Source: Clostridiales bacterium (GTDB taxonomy: Bacteria > Bacillota > Clostridia > Oscillospirales > Oscillospiraceae). From it: a DNA stretch of 11,021 nt. The stretch lies in contig DQDL01000117.1 in assembly GCA_003533405.1 (NCBI GenBank), positions 47,232-58,252 of the forward strand, in the 5' to 3' direction. Below the pieces are notes generated by a model that was not told the origin of the DNA, searched no databases, and was given only the letters and a program-made list of their open reading frames with translations. Below, one piece after another: positions 1 through 5,649 of this stretch. A program made the position numbers and the translations under genes. The stretch's first letter is position 1, and each line of letters opens with the position of its first letter.

Positions 1-20
1 GAATCTGGTCAGCAGCTCCA

Positions 21-57
21 AAAAGAGCCTGTGATCGCAACGATCGCAGGCTTTTTT
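21..57. terminator. Intrinsic terminator, probably bidirectional
   Basis: A stem of about 12 bp (26-37 with 41-52, one G-T wobble, loop CAA) is extended outward by A-T pairs and followed on the plus strand by a run of six T (52-57). On the minus strand the A tract at 20-24 gives a T tract, so it can also end leftward transcripts coming from the nucleotidyltransferase gene. The plus-strand T run suggests a rightward gene ends just left of the window, but too little sequence is present to name it. Confidence 0.75.
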
Positions 58-74
58 GTTTTGTCCGTGACAGA

Positions 75-105
75 AAACAGCGGCAGGGGGTACCTGCCGC
101 TGTTT
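75..105 (-). terminator. Perfect 13-bp hairpin, likely terminator of the degV operon
   Basis: Positions 75-87 and 93-105 form a perfect 13-bp GC-rich stem with a 5-nt loop. Read leftward, the stem is followed only by a short TTTTC, so it would be a modest intrinsic terminator or a 3' stabilising hairpin for the leftward degV operon whose last gene stops at 232. The better terminator at 21-57 lies just beyond it, so the two may act in series. Confidence 0.5.
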
Positions 106-171
106 CCCTGTATATGGGGATTGAGGAAAATGGGGATGAATCAACAAAAGACCCCATCACTTATAATATGT

Positions 172-225
172 CCGCTGTGGGACACTCGGGGACACCCCTT
201 TAAAAAATTTTTCAAAAAATTTTTT
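172..225. repeat. Short repeats: GGGACAC pair plus two A6T5-6 blocks
   Basis: This gene-free stretch holds GGGACAC twice (179-185 and 189-195, 10 bp apart), a GGGG-ACA-CCCC mini-hairpin (188-198), then A6T5 (202-212) and A6T6 (214-225) starting 12 bp apart. An 8-bp inverted repeat (CTGTGGGA at 175-182, TCCCACAG at 236-243) brackets it. The A-tracts should be intrinsically bent or rigid. No function is assigned. No gene is seen in positions 1-231. Confidence 0.4.
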
Positions 226-231
226 GCGGCA

Positions 232-1140
232 TTATTCCCACAGGGCTGCGGGGTAGATGCCTTGGGCTTTCATAGCCGAGATGGCGCTGCGGACCGAGCC
301 GAGGTCCTCTCGGTAGGTCATGCCGTACCATGTCTCATTGCAGTCAAGAACCTGCACGGTCGCCTTGCCCTCGGCGAGCTGCTCGTTTGCCACGAAGGGC
401 AGAAAGTACTCGCACTTAAGGGGGTTCTTCTCAAGATTTTCGTCCAAGAACTCGGGGAAGCGTGCCGCCAGCTCATCGAGCATCTGCGTGGAAAAGCCCC
501 AGAAATTCATAGACACCGTGCTCTCGCCCGAGACATCTACAAAGCTCACTCCATCCTCGGTGTAGGCTGCGTTTTCGCCACGCTTTTCGATATGCGTGCG
601 CTCCGTTATGCCGAGGAGCCTGCCGTTTTCGACCTCACAGATGCCTCTTGCGACATAGCCGTTTTCGGTCACGGTATTGCGGAGCTTATAGCCCACCATG
701 GCGTACTCGGAGGGAGCTCTGTCCTGCTTCAGGAAATCATATATTGCCTGATATGCGCCCTTACCGTAAAAATCATCGGCATTTATAACCGCAAACGGGC
801 CGTCAACGATGCCGCGGCAGCACATGACTGCGTGGCCGGTGCCCCACGGCTTTTCACGGCCTGCGGGGACGGCGTAGCCCTCGGGCAGCTTATCAAGCTG
901 CTGGAACACATACTTTACATCAAAATATTTCTCCATGCGGCTTCCCACGGCGGCCTTGAAGCTGTCCTCTATCTCGTGCTTGATAATAAAGGCAATCTTC
1001 TTAAACCCCGCACGGCGGGCATCGAACAGCGAAAAGTCGATTATCGCATGACCGGCCTCGTCCACGGAGGTAATCTGCTTTAACCCTCCGAAGCGGCTGC
1101 CCATACCGGCAGCCATGATCACCAGCGTCGGCTCCTGCAT
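232..1140 (-). CDS. Sugar-phosphate nucleotidyltransferase-like protein
   Basis: A 302-residue cytoplasmic protein of the NTP-transferase (GT-A-like Rossmann) fold. What is visible: the nucleotide-binding signature AAGMGSRFGG at residues 10-19 with Lys21, the GTGHAV motif at 100-105, and a metal-binding ADD at 121-123. These are the usual landmarks of enzymes such as glucose-1-phosphate uridylyltransferase that join a sugar phosphate to an NTP and release pyrophosphate. The length fits bacterial UGP/RmlA-like single-domain enzymes, but the exact sugar and nucleotide cannot be read from the sequence. The ATG lies 3 nt after the stop of the gene before it, with an AGGG-type ribosome site inside that gene's end, so the two should be co-transcribed and translationally coupled. 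It is the last gene of the degV operon. Family is confident; substrate is unknown. Confidence 0.9.
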   Translation of the reverse strand: MQEPTLVIMAAGMGSRFGGLKQITSVDEAGHAIIDFSLFDARRAGFKKIAFIIKHEIEDSFKAAVGSRMEKYFDVKYVFQQLDKLPEGYAVPAGREKPWGTGHAVMCCRGIVDGPFAVINADDFYGKGAYQAIYDFLKQDRAPSEYAMVGYKLRNTVTENGYVARGICEVENGRLLGITERTHIEKRGENAAYTEDGVSFVDVSGESTVSMNFWGFSTQMLDELAARFPEFLDENLEKNPLKCEYFLPFVANEQLAEGKATVQVLDCNETWYGMTYREDLGSVRSAISAMKAQGIYPAALWE

Positions 1141-1143
1141 GGC

Positions 1144-1500
1144 TCAGCCCTGCTTGCCGAGGTCGAGCTCGTTTATGCCCATGCCGACGGAGATGGCACG
1201 GACGGCCTCGAAGGTCTTTTCCTGTGCAACGGCTATACCGGCCTCCATGGCCTCCTCGGTGAGCTCGGTGACCTCGTCGGGCAGCTTGACTATCGTCTCG
1301 GTGGTTATATCAAACACAAAATAGGTGTCGTCCTGATCGTGGATCTTGATATTCAGATAGATAACGGCAAAGCCGCTCCACTCCTCGGGCACCTTGGCCG
1401 AGACCTTGCCCTCCTGCGAGAGCGCAAGCTCTGCGCCGATGGAGGTGTCAAGCTTACTTGTAAGATTAACGGTCTTAAAATCGATAAATTCAACATTCAT
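1144..1500 (-). CDS. Unrecognised small beta-rich protein; SecB-like fold possible
   Basis: A 118-residue soluble protein that I do not recognise as a named family. It has no signal peptide, membrane segment or cysteine. Residues about 1-75 alternate polar and hydrophobic positions like a run of beta strands; about 76-110 are an Ala/Glu-rich helix, followed by the short tail GINELDL. The order of strands followed by one long helix and a short hydrophobic tail recalls SecB-like chaperones, but that is a guess from pattern only. The start is ATG with GAGG 8 nt upstream. It lies 18 nt after the degV stop and 3 nt before the nucleotidyltransferase start, so it belongs to that operon. The tight packing and absence of frame damage argue for a real gene. 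Confidence 0.8.
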   Translation of the reverse strand: MNVEFIDFKTVNLTSKLDTSIGAELALSQEGKVSAKVPEEWSGFAVIYLNIKIHDQDDTYFVFDITTETIVKLPDEVTELTEEAMEAGIAVAQEKTFEAVRAISVGMGINELDLGKQG

Positions 1501-1518
1501 TTTCTATACCTCAAAAAA

Positions 1519-2391
1519 TTATTTTGTTCTGTCCTTGCCGGTGAAAAACGCCGCCATCAGGCCGGGGCCGCAGTTTGAGCCGATGGTCGTGCCGATGTAT
1601 GTGTAGAACACATCCTTAAAGCCGAAAAGCTCCTTTAAGCTCTCGCCGAATTCGTGCGCCTCCTCGGGGATATCCGAGTGGCAGATATAAAGCGTCTGCT
1701 TTTCCGGCTCGAGGACGGCCTCCTCGATGATCTTATTTATCCTGTCAAGTGTATGCTTCTTGCCCCGCTCCTTTGCCGTTACGAGCAGTGTCCCCTCTAT
1801 ATTAAGGCGCAGGATAGGCCAAATGTTCAGCGCATGCGCAACGACCATGCCCGTTCTGCTGACCCTGCCGCTGCGGTAGAGGTAGGTAAGGTCGCCGGTG
1901 GTGTAGATGGTGTTTACCGACGCCTTTGTGCGCTCAAGCTCGGCAACGCACTGCTCGGGCGTGAAGCCCTCATCACGCATTTTTGCGGCGTTTATGGCCA
2001 GCATGCCGTAGCCGACGGAGGCAAGGGTCGAGTCAACAACATGTATGACGCAGTCGGGGTGCTCCTCACGCATCATCTCGGCAGCCTTCACGCCGTTTGC
2101 GTAGGTGCCGGAGATCGCGCTGCCCAGTGCGATATGCACGATGGGGAGCTTTCTTTCCAGAAGCGGCGTCCAGAACTCGATATACTGATACGGCGTGACT
2201 TGACTTGTCTTGGGCTCCGTGCCGGAGCGCATACCGTCATAAAACGCCTTGAGCTCGGCGGGAACCATGGTATCGGTGATATTCTCCTCGCCCGCAGTCC
2301 AGCACATTTTGAGGGGGACTATTCCCATGCTCTCGCAATATTCGCCCGACAGGTCGCAGCCGGAGTCGGTGGTCACAATGAATTTCTCCAA
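1519..2391 (-). CDS. DegV family fatty-acid-binding protein
   Basis: A 290-residue two-domain DegV protein. DegV/FakB proteins bind one fatty acid; in species with the kinase FakA they present it for phosphorylation to acyl-phosphate, the entry of exogenous fatty acids into phospholipid. Visible landmarks: N-terminal TTDSGCDL (7-14), TSQ at 62-64, the head-group motif GSAISGTY at 90-97, VVDSTLASVGYG at 118-129, and YLYRSGRVSRTG at 170-181. Length is typical for the family. The start is TTG at 2391, preceded by CGGAGG with about 9 nt spacing; the nearer ATG is out of frame. It is the first gene of a three-gene leftward operon. No fakA-like gene is in the window, so the partner, if any, lies elsewhere. 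Family assignment is very secure; the ligand is inferred. Confidence 0.95.
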   Translation of the reverse strand: MEKFIVTTDSGCDLSGEYCESMGIVPLKMCWTAGEENITDTMVPAELKAFYDGMRSGTEPKTSQVTPYQYIEFWTPLLERKLPIVHIALGSAISGTYANGVKAAEMMREEHPDCVIHVVDSTLASVGYGMLAINAAKMRDEGFTPEQCVAELERTKASVNTIYTTGDLTYLYRSGRVSRTGMVVAHALNIWPILRLNIEGTLLVTAKERGKKHTLDRINKIIEEAVLEPEKQTLYICHSDIPEEAHEFGESLKELFGFKDVFYTYIGTTIGSNCGPGLMAAFFTGKDRTK

Positions 2392-2408
2392 GGCTCATAA
2401 CCTCCGAT

Positions 2409-2454
2409 AGTTAAAATTTTTATATATTTTAACTCATTTCCCCGATTTTCGCAA
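2409..2454 (-). promoter_or_regulatory. degV operon promoter with overlapping palindrome
   Basis: On the minus strand there is a -35 TTGCGA (2449-2454), a 17-bp spacer and a -10 TAAAAT (2426-2431). The -10 lies inside one arm of a perfect 9-bp inverted repeat, AGTTAAAAT (2409-2417) and ATTTTAACT (2426-2434), with arms 8 bp apart. A palindrome covering the -10 and the likely transcription start is placed as a repressor operator would be; the regulator is unknown. Confidence 0.6.
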
Positions 2455-2457
2455 CTA

Positions 2458-2489
2458 AAAACTGCGGTGGCAAATGCCACCGCAGTTTT
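2458..2489 (-). terminator. Intrinsic terminator of the coiled-coil membrane protein gene
   Basis: A GC-rich stem (CTGCGGTGGCA at 2462-2472 with its complement at 2475-2485) is flanked by A4 and T4, giving a 15-bp near-closed hairpin with a T run on the minus strand. It starts just 11 bp past the stop of the leftward gene at 2500 and separates it from the degV promoter. Confidence 0.9.
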
Positions 2490-2499
2490 GCATTGGTCA

Positions 2500-3969
2500 T
2501 CAGACCCTTTCGGTTTTTCTTACGGCTGCCGGGATGAACACCAGCGCAGCCGAGCAGAGCGTTATCATTGCCGCCATCTGCACGGGGTGAGCGGCGAAGT
2601 GGCGGGTGATACCGTAGACGAGCGATGCAAGTGCGACGACGAAAACGACTATTGCAAGCACCTTTGCGTCCCTGCCCTTGAACACGCACACGGCGGCGAT
2701 GATGCCGAGCAGAGCGGCAAGCATTGAAGCGCCCATGTAAACGGCACGGGTGACGAGATCCTCGGTGGTCTCGGCGGTCGACTCCTCGACGACGAGGTAG
2801 CCGGCATCCAGTGCGTCCATGTTGTCGTTCTTGACCTTTGCTGCGATCTTCTCGTTTTCCATGAGCGTTGCGTAGCCTGCGTCTATCTGCGCCTGACCGG
2901 CTTCAAACTCGTCGAGCTTGGCCTTACCGTCGGCAAGCTGCTTCTCGGCATCGGCAAGCTGTTTTTCGGCGTCAACGAGTTTGGCCTTGCCTGCATCAAG
3001 CTCCTTTTCGGCGGCAGCAAGCTTCTTCTCACCGGCGGCTATAGTGGGAGCGTTCTTTGCAAGCTCGGCCTTGCCGGCATCGAGCTGCTTCTTGGCGGCA
3101 GCGAGCTTTGCCTTGGCCTCGCTGAGCTGCTTGCTTGCATCGGCAAGCTTTGCGTCTACCTGCTTTTCGACCTCGGCTTGGACACCGGCCTTGACGGCCT
3201 TGGTGACTTCGCTTGTTATATACGCCATTGTCTTTTCATCGGCCTTGATGGCGGCCGTGACCTTCTCGAGCGTTGCCGCCTCGACGGCTGCACGAGCCTT
3301 CTCGGTGACGGCGGCAAGCTCTGCCTCGCTTGCATCGGGCTTTGCCTGCTTATAGGCCAAAAGCTGCTGATTTACCGCATCCTCCATCTGCTTTTGGATG
3401 TCTGGCGTGAGCATCTGCTGCTTTGCGGCGGCGGTCACCTGCTCCTCGACATTCTTTGCGATGAGGGCATCGACCGTCGTCTGATTTTCCTTTATATACT
3501 GCTCTGTGGCGGCGGTGACAAGTGCGTCCTTATTCTTAACGGAGCTTTCGTACTCGGCGAGCTTTTCGTTATACTGCTTTAGCCCTGCATCGTACTGTTT
3601 CTGCCCATAGGCAAGCTGCTTTTCACCGGCGGCATAGTCGGACTTGCCCTGTTTGAGCGTTGCCTTGCCGTCGTTATACTCCTTAAGCCCGTCCCTGAGA
3701 TCCTGCTGACCCTTGGCGTAGTCGGCCTTGCCCTGCTCGTATGCCGCTGTACCGTCGGCATAACTGGTCTTGCCCTCCTCATAGGCGGCTCGGTTTTCCT
3801 CGAGCTTTTCCTTACCGGCCTTGAGCGTGTCGAGCTTTTCGAGCGTTGCGGCCTTCTCCTTCTCGCCGTCGGACTTTTCCTGCATGATATCCCTTATCCC
3901 GAACGCACCCGCAACGAGCATGAACAGGCAGGCGATGACCATGACGGCACTGATAAGCTTACGCAGCAT
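2500..3969 (-). CDS. Membrane-anchored heptad-repeat coiled-coil protein
   Basis: No named family is recognised. From the preferred start the protein has 489 residues. A hydrophobic segment at 5-24 anchors or exports it; then come two long blocks of 7-residue repeats, about 60-140 (pattern xxYxxGK) and about 284-370 (xxLxxGK/xxLxxAE), joined by an Ala/Glu/Lys-rich helical stretch. Three membrane segments follow at about 408-430, 436-454 and 463-482. Charges (KGRDAK between the first two, RKTERV at the end) put these turns inside, so the coiled coil should lie outside the membrane. The Gly-marked repeats resemble the coiled parts of YhgE/Pip-type proteins, but no full Pip domain is evident. 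The ATG at 3969 is chosen because AAGGAGGAG lies about 6 nt before it; an in-frame ATG at 3996 would add nine residues but lacks such a site. It has its own promoter and terminator. Confidence 0.85.
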   Translation of the reverse strand: MLRKLISAVMVIACLFMLVAGAFGIRDIMQEKSDGEKEKAATLEKLDTLKAGKEKLEENRAAYEEGKTSYADGTAAYEQGKADYAKGQQDLRDGLKEYNDGKATLKQGKSDYAAGEKQLAYGQKQYDAGLKQYNEKLAEYESSVKNKDALVTAATEQYIKENQTTVDALIAKNVEEQVTAAAKQQMLTPDIQKQMEDAVNQQLLAYKQAKPDASEAELAAVTEKARAAVEAATLEKVTAAIKADEKTMAYITSEVTKAVKAGVQAEVEKQVDAKLADASKQLSEAKAKLAAAKKQLDAGKAELAKNAPTIAAGEKKLAAAEKELDAGKAKLVDAEKQLADAEKQLADGKAKLDEFEAGQAQIDAGYATLMENEKIAAKVKNDNMDALDAGYLVVEESTAETTEDLVTRAVYMGASMLAALLGIIAAVCVFKGRDAKVLAIVVFVVALASLVYGITRHFAAHPVQMAAMITLCSAALVFIPAAVRKTERV

Positions 3970-4008
3970 TGTACACTCCTCCTTGTGTTTGTACATATTA
4001 CAAGTCTG

Positions 4009-4037
4009 AGTATAGGCTAAGTTAAGGTAATTGACAA
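4009..4037 (-). promoter_or_regulatory. Sigma-A-type promoter for the coiled-coil membrane protein
   Basis: On the minus strand, TTGTCA (4032-4037) and TATACT (4009-4014) are separated by exactly 17 bp, a near-consensus pair. It sits about 40 bp upstream of the chosen ATG. Upstream lie TTTGTCG twice with 19-bp periodicity (4055-4061, 4074-4080) and the 8-bp palindrome TGTCGACA (4076-4083), which could be regulator contacts. Confidence 0.75.
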
Positions 4038-4087
4038 TAGCGTTTTGTTAAATATTTGTCGTTTGGCAGCGTTTTTGTCGACATCTA

Positions 4088-4126
4088 ACAAAAACAGCCT
4101 GCGCATTTTGTTAAAAGCGCAGACTG
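4088..4126 (-). terminator. Intrinsic terminator of the Crp/Fnr-family gene
   Basis: The arms 4095-4104 and 4117-4126 pair over 10 positions with one mismatch around a 12-nt AT-rich loop. On the minus strand the stem is followed by TTTTTGTT. It begins 5 bp past the stop of the leftward regulator gene at 4132. Confidence 0.85.
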
Positions 4127-4131
4127 AAATT

Positions 4132-4779
4132 TTAGTTATCGAGCAGTGTTATCTTTCTGCCGCTGGAGGCAATGAGCCCCTCAGAGCGCATGAGACGAAG
4201 CTCACGCATGAGGCTCGTTCGGTCGACGCACAGATAGTTTGCCAGCTGCGAGAGCGAAAGCTCCGTTTCAAAGCTGCGGCTGCCCGTTTTCTCCTCAAGA
4301 TACTCAAAATAGCTCATGAGCTTCTGCCGCACGGTCTTTTTGCTTATCATGTTTATGCGCAGTGCCAGCATCTGCGCTTTTTTTGCAGTGAGCTTAAAAA
4401 GATTGCTGTTTATCTTCGTGTGGTGCTCGCAGGCGTTTGCGCACCTTCCGTAAATGGAGCTCATTTTTATAAACATGACCGTGCAGTCGCTGTCGGCCTC
4501 GGCGACATAGCCCAAGCCGCTGTACGGCAGGGTGAACACCTCGCCGAAAATGTCGTTGGGCACATAATTTTCAAGCAGCGTGTACTCGCCGTCAACATCC
4601 ACGCAGTATAAATGCGCCTTGCCGGAAAGCAGCACGCACAGGTATTTTATCTCCGGCTCGTAGACGAGTATCGTCTCGCCCTTGCGGAACGAGCGCACCT
4701 CGGGACTGAAGCAGCTCATCATCGCATCGATGCTCTGGCAGCTTATGTCCTTAAACAGCTCAACATTTTTAAGATCCAT
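4132..4779 (-). CDS. Crp/Fnr-family transcriptional regulator, Cys-rich
   Basis: A DNA-binding regulator of about 215 residues with the classic Crp/Fnr plan: an N-terminal cyclic-nucleotide-type beta-roll (about 20-105, with FRKGE at 32-36 and DIFGE at 77-81), a long dimer helix (about 108-150) and a C-terminal winged helix (about 170-212, with LSLSQLANYLCVDRTSLMREL as helix-turn-helix). Numbering counts the optional first Met. It has many cysteines (15, 24, 49, 60, 100, 114, 118), including CxxxCxxH at 114-121 at the start of the dimer helix, so redox, metal or Fe-S sensing is possible; this is inference. The reading frame opens with two consecutive ATG codons (4782 and 4779); the second has better spacing (5 nt) from GGGGGAG. 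It is a single-gene unit; the heptad-repeat gene lies just downstream. Confidence 0.9.
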   Translation of the reverse strand: MDLKNVELFKDISCQSIDAMMSCFSPEVRSFRKGETILVYEPEIKYLCVLLSGKAHLYCVDVDGEYTLLENYVPNDIFGEVFTLPYSGLGYVAEADSDCTVMFIKMSSIYGRCANACEHHTKINSNLFKLTAKKAQMLALRINMISKKTVRQKLMSYFEYLEEKTGSRSFETELSLSQLANYLCVDRTSLMRELRLMRSEGLIASSGRKITLLDN

Positions 4780-4784
4780 CATAT

Positions 4785-4805
4785 CTCCCCCTTAGGGGGA
4801 TTATA
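4785..4805 (-). promoter_or_regulatory. Promoter -10 and palindrome before the Crp/Fnr gene
   Basis: An extended -10 (TG-T-TATAAT; hexamer at 4800-4805) is present on the minus strand; no good -35 lies 16-18 bp away, as is common for extended -10 promoters. Directly downstream is the perfect palindrome TCCCCCT-T-AGGGGGA (4785-4799), which spans the transcription start area and includes the ribosome binding site. It could be an autoregulatory operator or an RNA hairpin masking the ribosome site. Confidence 0.6.
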
Positions 4806-4839
4806 ACACATACCTGTCGCAAATACTACATATAAATCC

Positions 4840-4868
4840 AAAAAAGCTCCGAAGAACGGAGCTTTTTT
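4840..4868. terminator. Bidirectional intrinsic terminator after the pssA-like gene
   Basis: A perfect 12-bp inverted repeat (4840-4851 with 4857-4868), made of a GCTCCG core with A6 and T6 ends and loop AAGAA. It starts 4 bp past the stop of the leftward CDP-alcohol phosphotransferase gene and insulates it from the regulator promoter. Confidence 0.92.
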
Positions 4869-4872
4869 GATG

Positions 4873-5487
4873 TTAAAATATCAGAATACATGCGGTGAAG
4901 ATAACGCCGAGGACGAGCATTATCAAAAGTCCCGTTTTTGTCGGCTTTTTCACCTGGATGGGTATGATGAAGCATGCGCCGTTTACAAGGAGCAGAAGCG
5001 TATACGCAAGCGGGAAGTGTGCGCCCAAAAGCTTTTCAAAGCAGAACAGCAGCGGCACGGTGAGCGCCGAGGTCGTGATGGGAACGCCGAGATAATGCTT
5101 GCGCTTTTCGGTCGTCTGCTGCTGACGGGTCTCCTCGGTGACATTGTAATATGCAAGTCTTATAAGTCCCGCAAGGGCGAACGCCGCCATGATGGCGACC
5201 TGCCACCAAGCCGTGGCGCCGATATTATAGCCTATGGCAACGGGCAGTACACCGAAGCAGACCACATCACTGAGCGAATCGAGCTGGATGCCGTAACGAC
5301 GCTCCTCATCGGTGCGATCCTTCTTGGTGCGGGCGACGATGCCGTCAAACATATCGCAGAAGCCGGAAAACATGAGACAAATGACCGCAGCGGTGATATT
5401 GCCGCCGCAGGCAAAGCCGATACCTACGACCGACGAAAGCATCCCTATATAGGTCAGCCAGACGGTGTAGTTATAAAAACCTATCAC
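4873..5487 (-). CDS. pssA: CDP-diacylglycerol-serine O-phosphatidyltransferase-like protein
   Basis: A 204-residue integral membrane enzyme of the CDP-alcohol phosphotransferase family, which swaps CMP of CDP-diacylglycerol for an alcohol. The family signature is complete: Asp45, Asp48-Gly49, Ala52-Arg53, Gly66, Asp70 and Asp74; the four Asp coordinate the metal. The Arg-to-Gly gap is 12 residues instead of the usual 8 or so. Several hydrophobic segments follow (about 10-45, 76-112, 137-176, 186-204). The SLSDVVCFGVLP stretch after the motif resembles PssA (serine as acceptor) more than PgsA, so phosphatidylserine synthase is the best guess. No decarboxylase gene is adjacent. The start is GTG at 5487, with GGAG about 11 nt upstream; the nearby ATG reads out of frame to an immediate stop. 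Family is sure; the acceptor alcohol is less so. Confidence 0.88.
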   Translation of the reverse strand: MIGFYNYTVWLTYIGMLSSVVGIGFACGGNITAAVICLMFSGFCDMFDGIVARTKKDRTDEERRYGIQLDSLSDVVCFGVLPVAIGYNIGATAWWQVAIMAAFALAGLIRLAYYNVTEETRQQQTTEKRKHYLGVPITTSALTVPLLFCFEKLLGAHFPLAYTLLLLVNGACFIIPIQVKKPTKTGLLIMLVLGVIFTACILIF

Positions 5488-5520
5488 AGAAAAAACATCT
5501 CCAATTCATATGGTATACTG

Positions 5521-5550
5521 ACTATAACACAACCCCACCACATAATGCAA
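5521..5550 (-). promoter_or_regulatory. Promoter of the pssA-like gene
   Basis: On the minus strand TTGCAT (5545-5550), an 18-bp spacer and TATAGT (5521-5526), the latter with an extended -10 TG. It lies about 35 bp upstream of the GTG start and back-to-back with the promoter of the cysteine desulfidase gene. Confidence 0.6.
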
Positions 5551-5557
5551 GCTCTTT

Positions 5558-5585
5558 CGACACACTTTTATCAAGCCGACACACT
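5558..5585. repeat. Direct repeat CGACACACT x2 in the divergent promoter region
   Basis: CGACACACT occurs at 5558-5566 and 5577-5585, a 19-bp period (nearly two helical turns), midway between the two divergent promoters. This spacing would place both copies on the same DNA face. It might be a regulator site for either gene; no known box was recognised. Confidence 0.4.
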
Positions 5586-5604
5586 ATGCAAACGGGAAAA
5601 TGGG

Positions 5605-5641
5605 TGATATAATCGGAGTGGAGATAATTGTATCAAAGGAG
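5605..5641 (+). promoter_or_regulatory. Promoter and ribosome site of the cysteine desulfidase gene
   Basis: An extended -10 (TGA-TATAAT, hexamer at 5608-5613) is clear; the -35 candidate TATGCA (5585-5590, 17-bp spacer) is weak. The expected RNA start near 5620 gives a leader of only about 30 nt. AAAGGAG (5635-5641) lies 8 nt from the ATG at 5650. It sits in the loop of a short inverted repeat, TATCAA (5631-5636) and TTGATA (5645-5650). Confidence 0.65.
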
Positions 5642-5649
5642 AGCTTGAT

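Noticed and set aside
31..1083. Long open frame on the plus strand (350 codons) opposite the nucleotidyltransferase gene
   Set aside because: It is antisense to a gene with clear family motifs, starts inside a terminator, and its translation resembles no protein family. It is a codon-bias shadow.
3970..3996. Upstream ATG at 3996 as the start of the coiled-coil protein
   Set aside because: The strong AAGGAGGAG lies within that nine-codon extension and serves the ATG at 3969.
4045..4611. Plus-strand open frame opposite the Crp/Fnr gene
   Set aside because: It overlaps the regulator's helix-turn-helix on the other strand, crosses its terminator and has no ribosome site.
5614..5649. T-box or riboswitch before the cysteine desulfidase gene
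   Set aside because: The predicted leader is only about 30 nt, too short for a T-box or any known riboswitch.
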